Shown: positions 17,531 through 26,335 of the stretch, in pieces
How positions within the stretch are numbered: the stretch's first letter is position 1
Layout of the letters: the number at the start of each line of letters is the position of its first letter
NCBI GenBank assembly: GCA_963720075.1
Contig: CAVREG010000007.1
Coordinates: forward strand, 1-64,000
Length of the DNA: 64,000 nucleotides
DNA from: PALSA-188 sp963720075
GTDB taxonomy: Bacteria; Acidobacteriota; Terriglobia; Terriglobales; Acidobacteriaceae
Direction: 5' to 3'
Notes under the pieces: generated by a model
Told to the model about the DNA's origin: nothing
The model's input: only the letters and a program-made list of their open reading frames with translations
Databases searched by the model: none
Position numbers and translations under genes: made by a program

Positions 17531-17910
17531 AAGCCCTTCTCGATACGCACACCTTTTTGTGGGCAATCGCAGATGACGGAAGGCTTTCGCGTCGTGCCCA
17601 ACAAATCTACACCGACCCAAATGATCTCTGGCTAAGTGTTGCAAGCATTTGGGAGATGTTGATTAAAATGCGGGCCGGCAAGTTGCCCCTTCCCGAGCCG
17701 ACGGGCCCTTATATCGTAAAGGAGCTGGCGCAGAATAAAATTGGGGTGCTGCCGATTAAGCTGGATCATGTCCTGAGGATCGAATCTTTGCCCGCTCATC
17801 ACCGCGATCCCTTCGATCGAATCCTGATCGCGCAAAGCCTGGAAGAGAACTTGCCTTTGATCACAGCGGATCCGGTATTCGAACGCTATTCCGCAAAATT
17901 GATTTGGTGA
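17527..17910 (+). CDS. Type II toxin, PIN-domain ribonuclease (VapC-like)
   Basis: 127-residue PIN protein. The acidic metal site is complete: Asp6 (LLDTHTFLW), Glu43 (SIWEM), Asp94 and/or Asp97 (HHRDPFDRIL) and Asp115 (LITADPVF). HHRDPFDRILIAQS is typical of the PIN toxins that pair with Phd-type antitoxins. It probably cleaves tRNA or rRNA when free. The target cannot be inferred. It is followed convergently by the YceI gene. Confidence 0.92.
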   Translation: MKALLDTHTFLWAIADDGRLSRRAQQIYTDPNDLWLSVASIWEMLIKMRAGKLPLPEPTGPYIVKELAQNKIGVLPIKLDHVLRIESLPAHHRDPFDRILIAQSLEENLPLITADPVFERYSAKLIW

Positions 17911-17957
17911 ACGGAAATCCGTCTGGATTGGAGAAACGTGGTGCAGGCCGCACCCCT

Positions 17958-18503
17958 TCACTGCTTATGCCAGGTCATTTCCACGCGTACCGGAATCTCA
18001 TTTTTAATCGGCATTGTTAACAGAGTCGGCGGATCAATTTTGAAATCCGATAGCGTCGCCGGAATTACTCCTGAGATTTTGCTTTCGTTCCCTTGAGTCG
18101 TCAGTTGGAATGGAACCTGCTTATAGTCGGCCGTCTGGCCGGCAAACTGTATCTCCAAATCGGCATGAATGGTTGCAGAGCCTGCGGCTGTTTCGGGCAG
18201 GCGCGTTCGCACCGTGACCATGGGAAATTGCGCTCCGCGCGTCACTTGAAGCATGTGAAGGTCGCGGTTACTGTCTCCTGAATCAAACGACTTGACTGGG
18301 ACCGCGATGAGGAAATCGCATTGTCCGTCATGGCAGACGCCCTTGCCGCGAGCCGCATGGCTGACGCCGTCCGTCTGGTGCAGCGGGTGAGAGACATGGT
18401 ACGTAAGAGTGCCTTGTTCAAGAACCCACTGGCTATCCGCTGCGAAAACCGGCAGCGCCAGAAGCAGTGGGACAAACAGAAATATCAGCACAATTTTCTT
18501 CAT
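17958..18503 (-). CDS. YceI-family periplasmic protein
   Basis: 181 residues with a clear signal peptide (MKKIVLIFLFVPLLLALPVFA). The mature part is a YceI-like lipocalin barrel: WVLEQGTLTYHVSHPLH, then AVPVKSFDSGDSNRDLHMLQ and the FPMVTVRTRL strand. YceI proteins bind polyisoprenoids or other lipids in the periplasm. The upstream gene ends 8 bases before this start, and it encodes a His-rich membrane protein. YceI genes often sit beside cytochrome b561 genes, so a joint redox or lipid function is plausible. Confidence 0.85.
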   Translation of the reverse strand: MKKIVLIFLFVPLLLALPVFAADSQWVLEQGTLTYHVSHPLHQTDGVSHAARGKGVCHDGQCDFLIAVPVKSFDSGDSNRDLHMLQVTRGAQFPMVTVRTRLPETAAGSATIHADLEIQFAGQTADYKQVPFQLTTQGNESKISGVIPATLSDFKIDPPTLLTMPIKNEIPVRVEMTWHKQ

Positions 18504-18511
18504 AAAATTGT

Positions 18512-19216
18512 TTAGAACTTAAGCGAGACAGATAGAAGAGCAGCGCCAAAAGCCCCCGCCGTAATGATCGCTACCGGCGCATGCGCTGACGCAAGCCCGT
18601 GAACCTTCTCCCCGCGGTTTCGTTGATCGTACGCCATGATCCCCAAGATCGGTGTCAGGATCATCCCCGGTCCATGAATCCAAGCCAGAGCTTTGTGCAC
18701 GCGGATGGGACCTTTGGTTTCGGTTCCGGGAATCCTGGGTGCGCGAATGGCGAAGTAAGCGGTAGTGAAATACAAGTCCGCCGTCACCGCTCCCAGTGCG
18801 GTATGCACGTTGCGGGAGGTCGAGCTTGTGTTCTTGCCGCCCGCGTTGAGGGAAGTGAGCAGCGTGGCAAGCAGAGGAACGGTCGTGATCAACCCCATCT
18901 TCTGATGGATCTTCAGCATGTGGGTGCGTTTGTCGAGCCGCGCCTGTTCTTCCGGATTGCTCTGGGTTTGCGCCGATGGGAAGCCGAGATCACCCAGCGA
19001 GGGCTCGGTCGTCTGGCTACTCGAAGGTGCGCTCGGCAGATTGTCCTGAGGTGTTGACGCCTTATCTTGAGACGATGAGGTCTTGTCCTGAGGCGCTGGC
19101 ACAGGTTCGGCGGGTGGACTCTGCTGCGAACTCTGCGCTTGCAGCGGCTGCGAAATCGCGACAGAAATCACTAGAATTGCCAGCCCATTAACGACCTTCG
19201 CCGCTTTAACGTTCAT
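18512..19216 (-). CDS. Membrane protein with b561-like histidine pattern
   Basis: 234 residues. A signal-like N-terminus (to about 28, ending LQAQ) is followed by a Pro/Gln/Ser-rich linker (about 29-90) and then four hydrophobic segments. Histidines sit at helix ends: MLKIHQKMG, RNVHTALG, RVHKALAWIHGPGM and ASAHAP. Four-helix membrane proteins with paired His recall cytochrome b561 or ferric-reductase-like haem proteins, but I cannot confirm haem binding. It forms a two-gene operon with the YceI gene downstream. Confidence 0.6.
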   Translation of the reverse strand: MNVKAAKVVNGLAILVISVAISQPLQAQSSQQSPPAEPVPAPQDKTSSSQDKASTPQDNLPSAPSSSQTTEPSLGDLGFPSAQTQSNPEEQARLDKRTHMLKIHQKMGLITTVPLLATLLTSLNAGGKNTSSTSRNVHTALGAVTADLYFTTAYFAIRAPRIPGTETKGPIRVHKALAWIHGPGMILTPILGIMAYDQRNRGEKVHGLASAHAPVAIITAGAFGAALLSVSLKF

Positions 19217-19314
19217 GGAAGCTGCTCCCGTTGATGCGTGATGTCTAATGAATATTTCACTACGGATGCCGCGACCCCTGTCAAAAGATGTATAAGAAAA
19301 CTTTGAAGTTTGTT

Positions 19315-19818
19315 TTAGAATCCCATCGTGTCATCCGCCGAAGGACCGTAAGTCGCGGGCACGGGCTTATCGTTCAATCGCAAATATACTCCGAGCTGTG
19401 CGCGGTGATGCACCAGGTGATTCATAAACATCTCGCGGTAAGCGAGAAAACGCGAGCCCTTAAAAATAGTCTTGTCTCCAGAACTCAGCTTCCAGTTGTC
19501 CTTCCATGCCGCATCGGGCGTATTTTGCAGCGCCGTCCGAACCTTGGCCGCGCCTTCGTCAAGAACACTTGTAAGTTGCGCCGTGGACTCGAAAGGCAAC
19601 GGCTTATAGGTCCCCTGTGCGAAGTCGAACTCAGGAGTTGTGAGTACGGACAGGCCGAAGCCGGCCAGTTGTGCAACCAGCGGCGCAAGCCTACGCAGCG
19701 GCATGGATTTTGTATGGGGGGCAAAGTCCCCCTTGTCCGGCGGAACACGCTCCAACACAGTCCGCGTCCTTTTCATTTCTTCATCAAATTCAATTAGTAG
19801 AAGTTCGCTGACGGACAT
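19315..19818 (-). CDS. DinB-family four-helix metalloprotein
   Basis: 167 residues from the ATG at 19818, chosen because GAGGAGA lies a few bases upstream and the extra 42 N-terminal codons of the open frame look non-coding. Helical bundle with LLIEFDEEMKRTRTVLERV at the start and the typical C-terminal FMNHLVHHRAQLGVYLR, where the His residues are metal ligands. DinB-like enzymes include thiol-dependent transferases and dehalogenase-like proteins. The substrate here is unknown. Confidence 0.8.
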   Translation of the reverse strand: MSVSELLLIEFDEEMKRTRTVLERVPPDKGDFAPHTKSMPLRRLAPLVAQLAGFGLSVLTTPEFDFAQGTYKPLPFESTAQLTSVLDEGAAKVRTALQNTPDAAWKDNWKLSSGDKTIFKGSRFLAYREMFMNHLVHHRAQLGVYLRLNDKPVPATYGPSADDTMGF

Positions 19819-19912
19819 GAGTTTCTCCTCGGGATATCGAGCATACAGATACCGAGCATAGAGCCGAAAATCCAGCGCTGCATCAGTAGAACAAGCCGAG
19901 TTGCGCATTCGG

Positions 19913-19918
19913 TATAAT
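19913..19918 (+). promoter_or_regulatory. Possible -10 box for gpmI
   Basis: TATAAT 61 bases before the gpmI ATG, without a clear -35 box. It is preceded by a short A/G-rich stretch. Weak, but it is the only consensus hexamer in the gap. Confidence 0.35.
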
Positions 19919-19978
19919 TGATGCCTTCTCTTCCGGATCGCCAAGAGCTAAAAGCCAGGTGCCAAAAGCTAGAAGCCT

Positions 19979-21589
19979 ATGACTCATCCCAAACCTCTCG
20001 TCCTCATCATCCTCGATGGCTGGGGATACCGCGCCGAAACCAAAGCCAACGCCATTGCCCTCGCTCGCAAGCCCACGTATGACCGTTTTCTGCGCGAATA
20101 CCCCAACACTTTGATTCACACGAGCGGGCATTACGTCGGCTTGCCTGACGGACAAATGGGCAACAGCGAAGTCGGACACCTCAACATCGGCGCCGGTCGA
20201 ATTGTTCACATGGACAGCACGCGCATCGAGTTGATGATTCAGAATGGCGAGTTCTTTCAGCATCCGGTGCTGCTCGCGGCCATGAAGAATGCTCGGCTCG
20301 ACGGCAGGCAGTTGCATTTATTTGGCTTGCTTTCGGACGGAGGTGTTCATTCTTATCAGAGCCATCTTCATGCGTTGCTGAAAATGGCAAAGCAAAATGG
20401 AGTGGATCGCGTATTCGTCCACGCATTCATGGATGGCCGCGATACATTGCCAACAAATGGCGCGGGATACCTGGAACTCCTCCAACAGAAAATGCGGGAG
20501 TACAGCACCGGCAAGATTGCCAGCGTCAGCGGTCGTTACTATGCGATGGATCGTGATCGCCGCTGGGAGCGCATTGACAAAGCGTTCAAGGCAATGGTCA
20601 ACGGAGTTGGCGAAGGCGGAAAGTACGCCGATCCCGTGCAAGGCGTGAAGGATTCATACAACAAAGATGTTACCGACGAATTCATCGTGCCGTTTGTCTG
20701 TACCGATGAACACGGGCAATCAGTCGCAACCATTCGCGATAACGATTCCTGCATATGCTTCAATTTTCGCGCCGACCGAGTCCGCCAAATTACGCGCGCC
20801 CTGACCCGCAACAGTCGTTTGAACGCTCAAGCTGGGCGCGATTTGCCCGGCGCCGATGACCTCGACGCAGCAATCCCGCGAGATCGAGTTCCCAGCAATT
20901 TGCATTACGTCTGCATGACGCAGTACGACAAGCATTTCAGTTTGCCGGTCGTCATCCCGCCAGAATCCATGAACAATCTTCTTGCCAATGTCATGGGCGA
21001 GACGAATCTGCGCAATCTTCGCGTCGCGGAAACCGAGAAGTATGCGCACGTGACGTATTTCTTCAACGGTGGAGTAGAGACTCCTTTTCCCGGAGAAGAT
21101 CGCCTGCTCGTTCCATCGCAAAAAGTCGCTACTTATGATTTGAAGCCGGAGATGAGTGCCGCAGGCATCGCCGACGCGGTAGTCAAAGTGGTCGAAGAGG
21201 GCACATTCGACGTTATCATCGTCAATTTCGCCAACGCCGACATGGTCGGACATTCCGGCAAGATCGAACCGACGATCCGCGCCGTCGAAACCGTGGACGG
21301 ATGTCTTGATCGCGTCGAGCGAGCCGTGCGCGCGAAAGGTGGCGCAATCCTGATCACCGCCGACCACGGCAACGCCGAGATGCTGATTGATCCCGTCACC
21401 GGCGGTCCCCACACAGCGCACACCACGAATCCGGTCCCCTTCATCGTGATCGCAGAGAATGGCAAGAAAATTACGCTGAAGCCGGATGGTTCCCTGCGCG
21501 ACATTTCCCCGACGATTCTCGGAATGTTAGGCATCCCTCAACCAAAAGACATGACAGGGCATGATCTGCGAGTTGTGCTGAAGGTCTGA
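19979..21589 (+). CDS. gpmI: 2,3-bisphosphoglycerate-independent phosphoglycerate mutase
   Basis: Interconverts 3- and 2-phosphoglycerate, one step before enolase. The protein has 536 residues. The alkaline-phosphatase-type metal site includes Asp13 (LIILDGWGYR), the phosphorylated Ser63 (GQMGNSEVGHLNIGAGR) and the C-terminal VNFANADMVGHSG and LITADHGNAE motifs. The inserted phosphotransferase domain has VFVHAFMDGRDTLP and SVSGRYYAMDRDRRWER, which bind substrate. The ATG at 19979 gives the expected start MTHPKPLVLIILDGWG. Confidence 0.97.
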   Translation: MTHPKPLVLIILDGWGYRAETKANAIALARKPTYDRFLREYPNTLIHTSGHYVGLPDGQMGNSEVGHLNIGAGRIVHMDSTRIELMIQNGEFFQHPVLLAAMKNARLDGRQLHLFGLLSDGGVHSYQSHLHALLKMAKQNGVDRVFVHAFMDGRDTLPTNGAGYLELLQQKMREYSTGKIASVSGRYYAMDRDRRWERIDKAFKAMVNGVGEGGKYADPVQGVKDSYNKDVTDEFIVPFVCTDEHGQSVATIRDNDSCICFNFRADRVRQITRALTRNSRLNAQAGRDLPGADDLDAAIPRDRVPSNLHYVCMTQYDKHFSLPVVIPPESMNNLLANVMGETNLRNLRVAETEKYAHVTYFFNGGVETPFPGEDRLLVPSQKVATYDLKPEMSAAGIADAVVKVVEEGTFDVIIVNFANADMVGHSGKIEPTIRAVETVDGCLDRVERAVRAKGGAILITADHGNAEMLIDPVTGGPHTAHTTNPVPFIVIAENGKKITLKPDGSLRDISPTILGMLGIPQPKDMTGHDLRVVLKV

Positions 21590-22063
21590 AGGCACGAAAA
21601 AATTCCTCATCCTCCTCTAGTGAACTGTCATCCCGAGTGCCGCCGAGCCGCGCCAGCGGTGAGGCAAGTCGAGGGACCTGCTTTGTTCCGGGTGCAACCA
21701 CACTTCGTGGCGTTCGAAGAGAGCACATCCAGCAAATGTCGACGGCGGCATCGCCTCCCACCCTTTCGCAAAGTACGCGAAAGGATGGGGCACCTGTAGA
21801 TTATCAAGACGTTGTACTCATCGAAGCCGAGCCGACCGTGCTTAGTTTTGGCATCGAGCCGTGCAAAAGACGGCGCGATAAGTCCGCGCCTTGCAAATCG
21901 TTACAGCCGATTTGCACTTTCGCACCGCTCCTGCGACGACGGTGTTCGTGCAGTCCGGGAAGCGGAACAACGTGTTGAAAGATCACAGGCACCCCGATTG
22001 ATGTGGTGCTCACGAGATCAAAATCTTCCGAGCCGTGAAACACTCTCGTTTTAATATCAATCC
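21590..22063. repeat. 470-base gap with GTCATCC...GTCGAGG dispersed repeat
   Basis: No supportable gene. Near 21626-21686 is a copy of the dispersed element beginning GTCATCCCGAG and ending GTCGAGGGACCT, with an internal imperfect hairpin. The remainder (21690-22060) shows short ORFs on both strands without coherent homology. Confidence 0.5.
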
Positions 22064-23050
22064 ATGAAGCTTCTGATTCTTCCTTACCATCGCGGTAGTT
22101 TCTGGAATGCTCCGACCTGGTTTTCCGAGCGGTTGCGGAAAGAATTTCCGCAGCTTGAAGTTGTTCACCTAAGTGACGGCGACCAGATCGAAAAGGAGAT
22201 CAAGGATTCCGAAATCGTGGGGACCTGGACTCTTCGCCCCAATCAATTCAATGCCGCAAAACAACTTCGGTGGATACATTCTCCTGCGGCAGCGGTCCAT
22301 CAACTGCTGTTCCCCGAACTGATCAAGAGCGATGTAATCCTGACCAATGGCCGCGAGGTCCACGGGGCAACCGTGGCCGAGCTTGTGATTGCGCTGATCT
22401 TTGCGTTAGCGAAGAAGCTGCCTCTGGCAATGCGATGTCAGCAGCAGCGCGTTTGGGGACAGAATCAAGTTTGGGAATCGCGACCGCAGCCGCGCGAAGT
22501 TGCTGGCGCAACGCTGGGTCTAATTGGATTGGGAAGCATTGGAACCGAAGTGGCGAAGCGCGCAGCGGCGCTCGGCATGCGAGTGATTGCGGTTCGCAAC
22601 AGGGTGGAAGCAGAAAAGCCTGCGAACGTTGAGCAGGTGTTTGCGTCGTCCGAGATTGACTTGATGCTCTGTGAATCCGACTATGTGGTAATCGCCGCAC
22701 CGCTGACCTCGTCCACCGCCGGGATGATGAACGCGCAGCGGCTCGCCAGCATGAAGCCGGACGGCTATTTGATCAATGTCAGTCGCGGCCAGTTGCTGGA
22801 CGAATCGGCGCTAGCCGAAGCCTTGCGCTCGGGAAAAATCGCTGGCGCCGCATTGGATGTTTTTGAAAAAGAGCCGCTGCCGCCCGAGTCACCGCTATGG
22901 GATTTGCAAAACTTGCTCATTACTCCTCACATCGCCGGCTTTTCGGAAAAGCTGTGGGACAGGCATTATGCATTTTTCACGGAAAATCTTCGCCGCTATC
23001 TGAGTCATCAGCCGCTTCTTGCGATCGTGGACAAAAGTAAGGGATATTGA
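22064..23050 (+). CDS. D-2-hydroxyacid dehydrogenase, NAD(P)-dependent
   Basis: 328 residues with two Rossmann domains. The nucleotide-binding motif is GLIGLGSIGTEVAKRA, followed by basic residues (VRNR) where NAD enzymes have Asp, so NADP use is possible. The catalytic triad is present: Arg in NVSRGQLLDESAL, Glu in DVFEKEPLPPESPLW and His in ITPHIAGFSEK. The family covers phosphoglycerate, glyoxylate, hydroxypyruvate and lactate dehydrogenases. The specific substrate is unclear. The last stretch, DRHYAFFTENLRRYL, is like other short-form members. Confidence 0.85.
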   Translation: MKLLILPYHRGSFWNAPTWFSERLRKEFPQLEVVHLSDGDQIEKEIKDSEIVGTWTLRPNQFNAAKQLRWIHSPAAAVHQLLFPELIKSDVILTNGREVHGATVAELVIALIFALAKKLPLAMRCQQQRVWGQNQVWESRPQPREVAGATLGLIGLGSIGTEVAKRAAALGMRVIAVRNRVEAEKPANVEQVFASSEIDLMLCESDYVVIAAPLTSSTAGMMNAQRLASMKPDGYLINVSRGQLLDESALAEALRSGKIAGAALDVFEKEPLPPESPLWDLQNLLITPHIAGFSEKLWDRHYAFFTENLRRYLSHQPLLAIVDKSKGY

Positions 23051-23138
23051 AAAGATGGCGCGCGGGATCGCAGTACTCCCTACTGTCATTGCGGCTGTTT
23101 CCCTGCTATGTTAGGTTCGACGAGCAGCAGAGGTTGAC

Positions 23139-23966
23139 GTGCGAACGACAATTCCTGCCGGACTAGACCGCAAGGAAGCGGAAGCTTATTCGCGCCTCGA
23201 TCCGGACCAACTTCCGAAACATATCGCCATCATTATGGACGGCAATGGCCGTTGGGCGCGCAAACGGCACCTGCCGCGCATTGCCGGGCACCGCGCCGGG
23301 CTCACTTCTGTGCGTTCAACTGTGGAAACGGCGTCTTCGATCGGTATTCCCGCGCTAACCCTATATGCTTTTTCGGAGGAGAACTGGAAGAAGCGTCCCA
23401 AGACTGAAGTTGACTTCCTGATGGCATTGCTATGCCGGTATTTGAAATCGGAAGTCGCGACGATGAACCGACAGAATATCCGGCTTGAATATATTGGCAG
23501 GCTGCACGAACTGCCTCCGTCGGTGCAAGACAAGATGGAATGGGCGCGGAAAGCAACCGAGCAAAACACCGGGACGGTGCTGACGCTGGCGCTGAATTAC
23601 AGCGCGCGGACGGAATTGGTGGACGCATTTCGTTCAATTGTTGAATCTGCAGCACGCAATGGCGGGATTGAGCACCTGGAAATTGATGAGGAGTCGGTAT
23701 CACGGCATCTTTATACGAAGCATCTGCCCGATCCTGATCTGGTGATTCGCACCAGCGGCGAAATGCGGTTAAGTAACTTTTTGCTGTGGCAGCTTGCATA
23801 CGCTGAAATCTATGTCACTCCAACGCTGTGGCCTGAGTTTCGCGGAGTGCATCTGCTCGAGGGCATAGCTGAATATCAGACGCGGGAACGCCGCTATGGC
23901 GGGTTGAGCGGCGATGCGAGTCACACTCAGGCTTCTCATAAATCCGTGAAGATTGGCCGGAGTTAA
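23139..23966 (+). CDS. uppS: Undecaprenyl diphosphate synthase (isoprenyl transferase)
   Basis: Cis-prenyltransferase making the C55 lipid carrier for peptidoglycan and polysaccharides. HIAIIMDGNGRWARKR carries catalytic Asp34. Further motifs are GHRAG, LTLYAFSEENWKKRP and the C-terminal DLVIRTSGEMRLSNFLLWQ with Arg and Ser binding diphosphate. The protein has 275 residues from a GTG at 23139, with about 27 residues before the core. It heads the cluster uppS-cdsA-dxr-rseP-ispG, and cdsA starts three bases after its stop. Confidence 0.95.
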   Translation: MRTTIPAGLDRKEAEAYSRLDPDQLPKHIAIIMDGNGRWARKRHLPRIAGHRAGLTSVRSTVETASSIGIPALTLYAFSEENWKKRPKTEVDFLMALLCRYLKSEVATMNRQNIRLEYIGRLHELPPSVQDKMEWARKATEQNTGTVLTLALNYSARTELVDAFRSIVESAARNGGIEHLEIDEESVSRHLYTKHLPDPDLVIRTSGEMRLSNFLLWQLAYAEIYVTPTLWPEFRGVHLLEGIAEYQTRERRYGGLSGDASHTQASHKSVKIGRS

Positions 23967-23969
23967 GGC

Positions 23970-24872
23970 TTGTATCTGCTGAAGCGTGTCCTGACCGCAG
24001 TTGTACTCATCCCAATCGTCCTTTTGCTGGTGCTGCGGGCTCCCATCCCCGTGCTGGCGATAGTGGCGGCGCTGGTGGCATTGCTTGCCGCGCATGAACT
24101 GCTGAAACTGGCGGAAGCGTATGCGATCAGACCGTTTTATTGGCCGACTTACATTTTTGTTACGGCATTTTTTGTGCTGCTGGCGTTGGGCTCGGCTAGC
24201 GAGAAACCCGTAATCTCCGCTGCCGGTTTTATTTACGGCACTGGCTTCGCCGCGGCGTTCGCGGCATTTCTATTTCTGTGCATCGGAATGAACCGCGCAG
24301 ATTTGAGCACCGCCTTTCCCGCAGCGCTCACTTCGGTATTCGCATTTTGTTATGTGGCGTTGCCTTTGGGATTTCTGGTGCAGGTAAGAGAGCAATGGTC
24401 CGGCGCTTTTTTGCTGTTGTACCTGCTGTTGATTGTGTGGGCCGGAGACATTTTCGCGTACTTTGTGGGACGATCCCTGGGCCGTCATCTGATGTCTCCG
24501 CGCGTGAGTCCGAAAAAAACGTGGGAGGGGGCGGCGGCGTCTTTCGCGGCCAGTTTGCTGGTGGGATCGTTGCTTTTTCACTACGCTCTACCGATCAGTT
24601 CAGCGTTACTGAATGCTCATCTCATCGAGAGGCAGGATGGTTTGTTCTCTTTGCAGAAGCCTGAGTTATGGCCAATTGTTGTGTTGTCGGCGGCAATTAA
24701 TATCGCAGCGCAACTCGGAGACCTGGTCGAGTCGCTGATCAAGCGGGGTGCCGGAGTGAAAGATTCGGGGGCGATTCTGCCGGGGCATGGAGGCATGCTG
24801 GACCGCATAGACGCGCTGTTGTTCGCGGCTCCGGTGCTGTGGTGTTATGCCGCTTGGAGAGTGATGCAGTAG
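23970..24872 (+). CDS. cdsA: Phosphatidate cytidylyltransferase
   Basis: Makes CDP-diacylglycerol for phospholipid synthesis. It is a 300-residue membrane protein with about eight hydrophobic segments. The CTP-transfer signature is at the C-terminus (SLIKRGAGVKDSGAILPGHGG followed by MLDRIDAL). SPKKTWEGAAASF also fits. The start appears to be TTG at 23970, three bases after the uppS stop, implying coupled translation. Confidence 0.93.
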   Translation: MYLLKRVLTAVVLIPIVLLLVLRAPIPVLAIVAALVALLAAHELLKLAEAYAIRPFYWPTYIFVTAFFVLLALGSASEKPVISAAGFIYGTGFAAAFAAFLFLCIGMNRADLSTAFPAALTSVFAFCYVALPLGFLVQVREQWSGAFLLLYLLLIVWAGDIFAYFVGRSLGRHLMSPRVSPKKTWEGAAASFAASLLVGSLLFHYALPISSALLNAHLIERQDGLFSLQKPELWPIVVLSAAINIAAQLGDLVESLIKRGAGVKDSGAILPGHGGMLDRIDALLFAAPVLWCYAAWRVMQ

Positions 24873-24950
24873 TAATCCGTTTTCGCGTGGGGAGGGCGAA
24901 AACCACTTTGAACGCCCTCCGAACACCCTGGGGTGGTCAAGATTCCAATT

Positions 24951-25054
24951 CCCAGGTCTCGCAAATGCGGCGAGACCTGGGGCACCCGGCATTTCTCGGT
25001 AGCGAAGGAAAGCAGATCTCCCGACTTCGTAGGATCGTCCGCGAGCGGACGATC
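24951..25054. repeat. Two strong palindromes between cdsA and dxr
   Basis: CCCAGGTCTCGC / GCGAGACCTGGG (24951-24962 and 24970-24981) and GATCGTCCGC-ga-GCGGACGATC (25033-25054). The second sits inside a degenerate GTCATC...GTCGAAGG element read on the minus strand. No T-run follows, so they are not typical terminators, but as RNA both would fold in the middle of the operon. Confidence 0.65.
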
Positions 25055-25122
25055 GTCCTTCGACGAGATGACAAGGCTGAGAGGGGAAGCATAATCGGAT
25101 AAACTGGTATTACTCCCATCCA

Positions 25123-26325
25123 ATGAAACGTATTGCCATTCTCGGTTCGACTGGTTCGATTGGGCAAAGCACGCTTAGCGTGGTCGAATCCAATCCGGAG
25201 CGTTTTCAGATAACCGCCTTGGCGGCGGGCAAAAATATAGATGCCGCTTTTGAACAAGCGTGCTGTTGGAAGCCTCGCGTTGTATCTGTCGCTTCGGAAG
25301 CCGACGCTGAACTTCTAAAATCTCGGCTTAAGGCGGCTGGTCAGGATCGCGTCGAAGTCGTTCATGGCTCCGCTGGAACCGTGAGGATAGCCACGCATCG
25401 CGAAGTGGATTTTGTGGTCAGCGCGATCGTGGGTGTGGCGGGTCTTGAGGCGACTTACGAGGCGGTACGCGCCGGAAAGACTGTTGGGCTGGCGAATAAG
25501 GAATGTATGGTTGCCGCCGGGGAACTCATCACCGGCGAGGCGCGACGCCAGGGCAAACCGTTGCTGCCGATTGACAGCGAGCATAACGCCGTCCATCAGT
25601 GCCTGCGCGCCGGGCGAATGGACGAAGTGAAGAGCATCTGGCTCACAGCTTCCGGCGGACCCTTTCTGAATACTCCCGCTTCGCGCTTCCCTTCCATTAC
25701 CGTGGACGAGGCGCTGAACCATCCTACGTGGAAGATGGGGCGGCGCATCACGGTGGATTCAGCCACGTTAATGAACAAAGGCTTTGAGGTGATCGAGGCG
25801 TGCAGGTTATTCAATTTGTCGCCGGATCGGGTGAAGGTGATTGTGCATCCGCAATCCACAATTCACTCCATGGTCGAGTTTGTGGATGGCAGTATACTTG
25901 CTCAGTTCTCAGTGACGGACATGCGGCTCCCCATTCTGTACGCACTTACCTATCCGGAGCGGCTTCCGTCCGATATGCACTTTCCGCTCATGAACTTGCG
26001 GCACCTCGACTTCTCGCCACCGGACATGGAAAAATTCCCTTGTTTGCGGCTGGCGTATGTAGCGGCAGAGGCTGGAGGTGCGAAAACTATTGCACTTAAC
26101 GCCGCCGACGAAATCGCTGTTTCCGCATTTTTAGATGGCCACATCGGTTTCCACGAGATTCCTTTAGTCATAGAAGAAGTGCTTTCTGAAACGCGAACGG
26201 GCAAAATTGAATCTATAGTAGAAGTGTTGGAAGCGGACGCGATCGCCCGCCAATTGGCACAAGAAAAAACAAAGGATTCAGCGCAGCGTCTGGCACCAGC
26301 TTCGGCGAGCCGCCGAAGAGGTTAA
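25123..26325 (+). CDS. dxr: 1-deoxy-D-xylulose 5-phosphate reductoisomerase
   Basis: Forms methylerythritol phosphate from DXP with NADPH, the second step of the non-mevalonate isoprenoid pathway. The N-terminus carries the NADPH motif LGSTGSIGQSTLSVV. The metal and substrate residues lie in LLPIDSEHNAVHQCL and SATLMNKGFEVIEA, with HPQSTIHSMVEFVDGS and the flexible loop region behind. The protein has 400 residues, the normal length. The product feeds ispG, two genes downstream. Confidence 0.96.
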   Translation: MKRIAILGSTGSIGQSTLSVVESNPERFQITALAAGKNIDAAFEQACCWKPRVVSVASEADAELLKSRLKAAGQDRVEVVHGSAGTVRIATHREVDFVVSAIVGVAGLEATYEAVRAGKTVGLANKECMVAAGELITGEARRQGKPLLPIDSEHNAVHQCLRAGRMDEVKSIWLTASGGPFLNTPASRFPSITVDEALNHPTWKMGRRITVDSATLMNKGFEVIEACRLFNLSPDRVKVIVHPQSTIHSMVEFVDGSILAQFSVTDMRLPILYALTYPERLPSDMHFPLMNLRHLDFSPPDMEKFPCLRLAYVAAEAGGAKTIALNAADEIAVSAFLDGHIGFHEIPLVIEEVLSETRTGKIESIVEVLEADAIARQLAQEKTKDSAQRLAPASASRRRG

Positions 26326-26335
26326 TACTCAAATC

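Noticed and set aside
19819..19944. N-terminal extension of the DinB gene
   Set aside because: A good ribosome site sits before the ATG at 19818, and the extra residues do not fit the fold.
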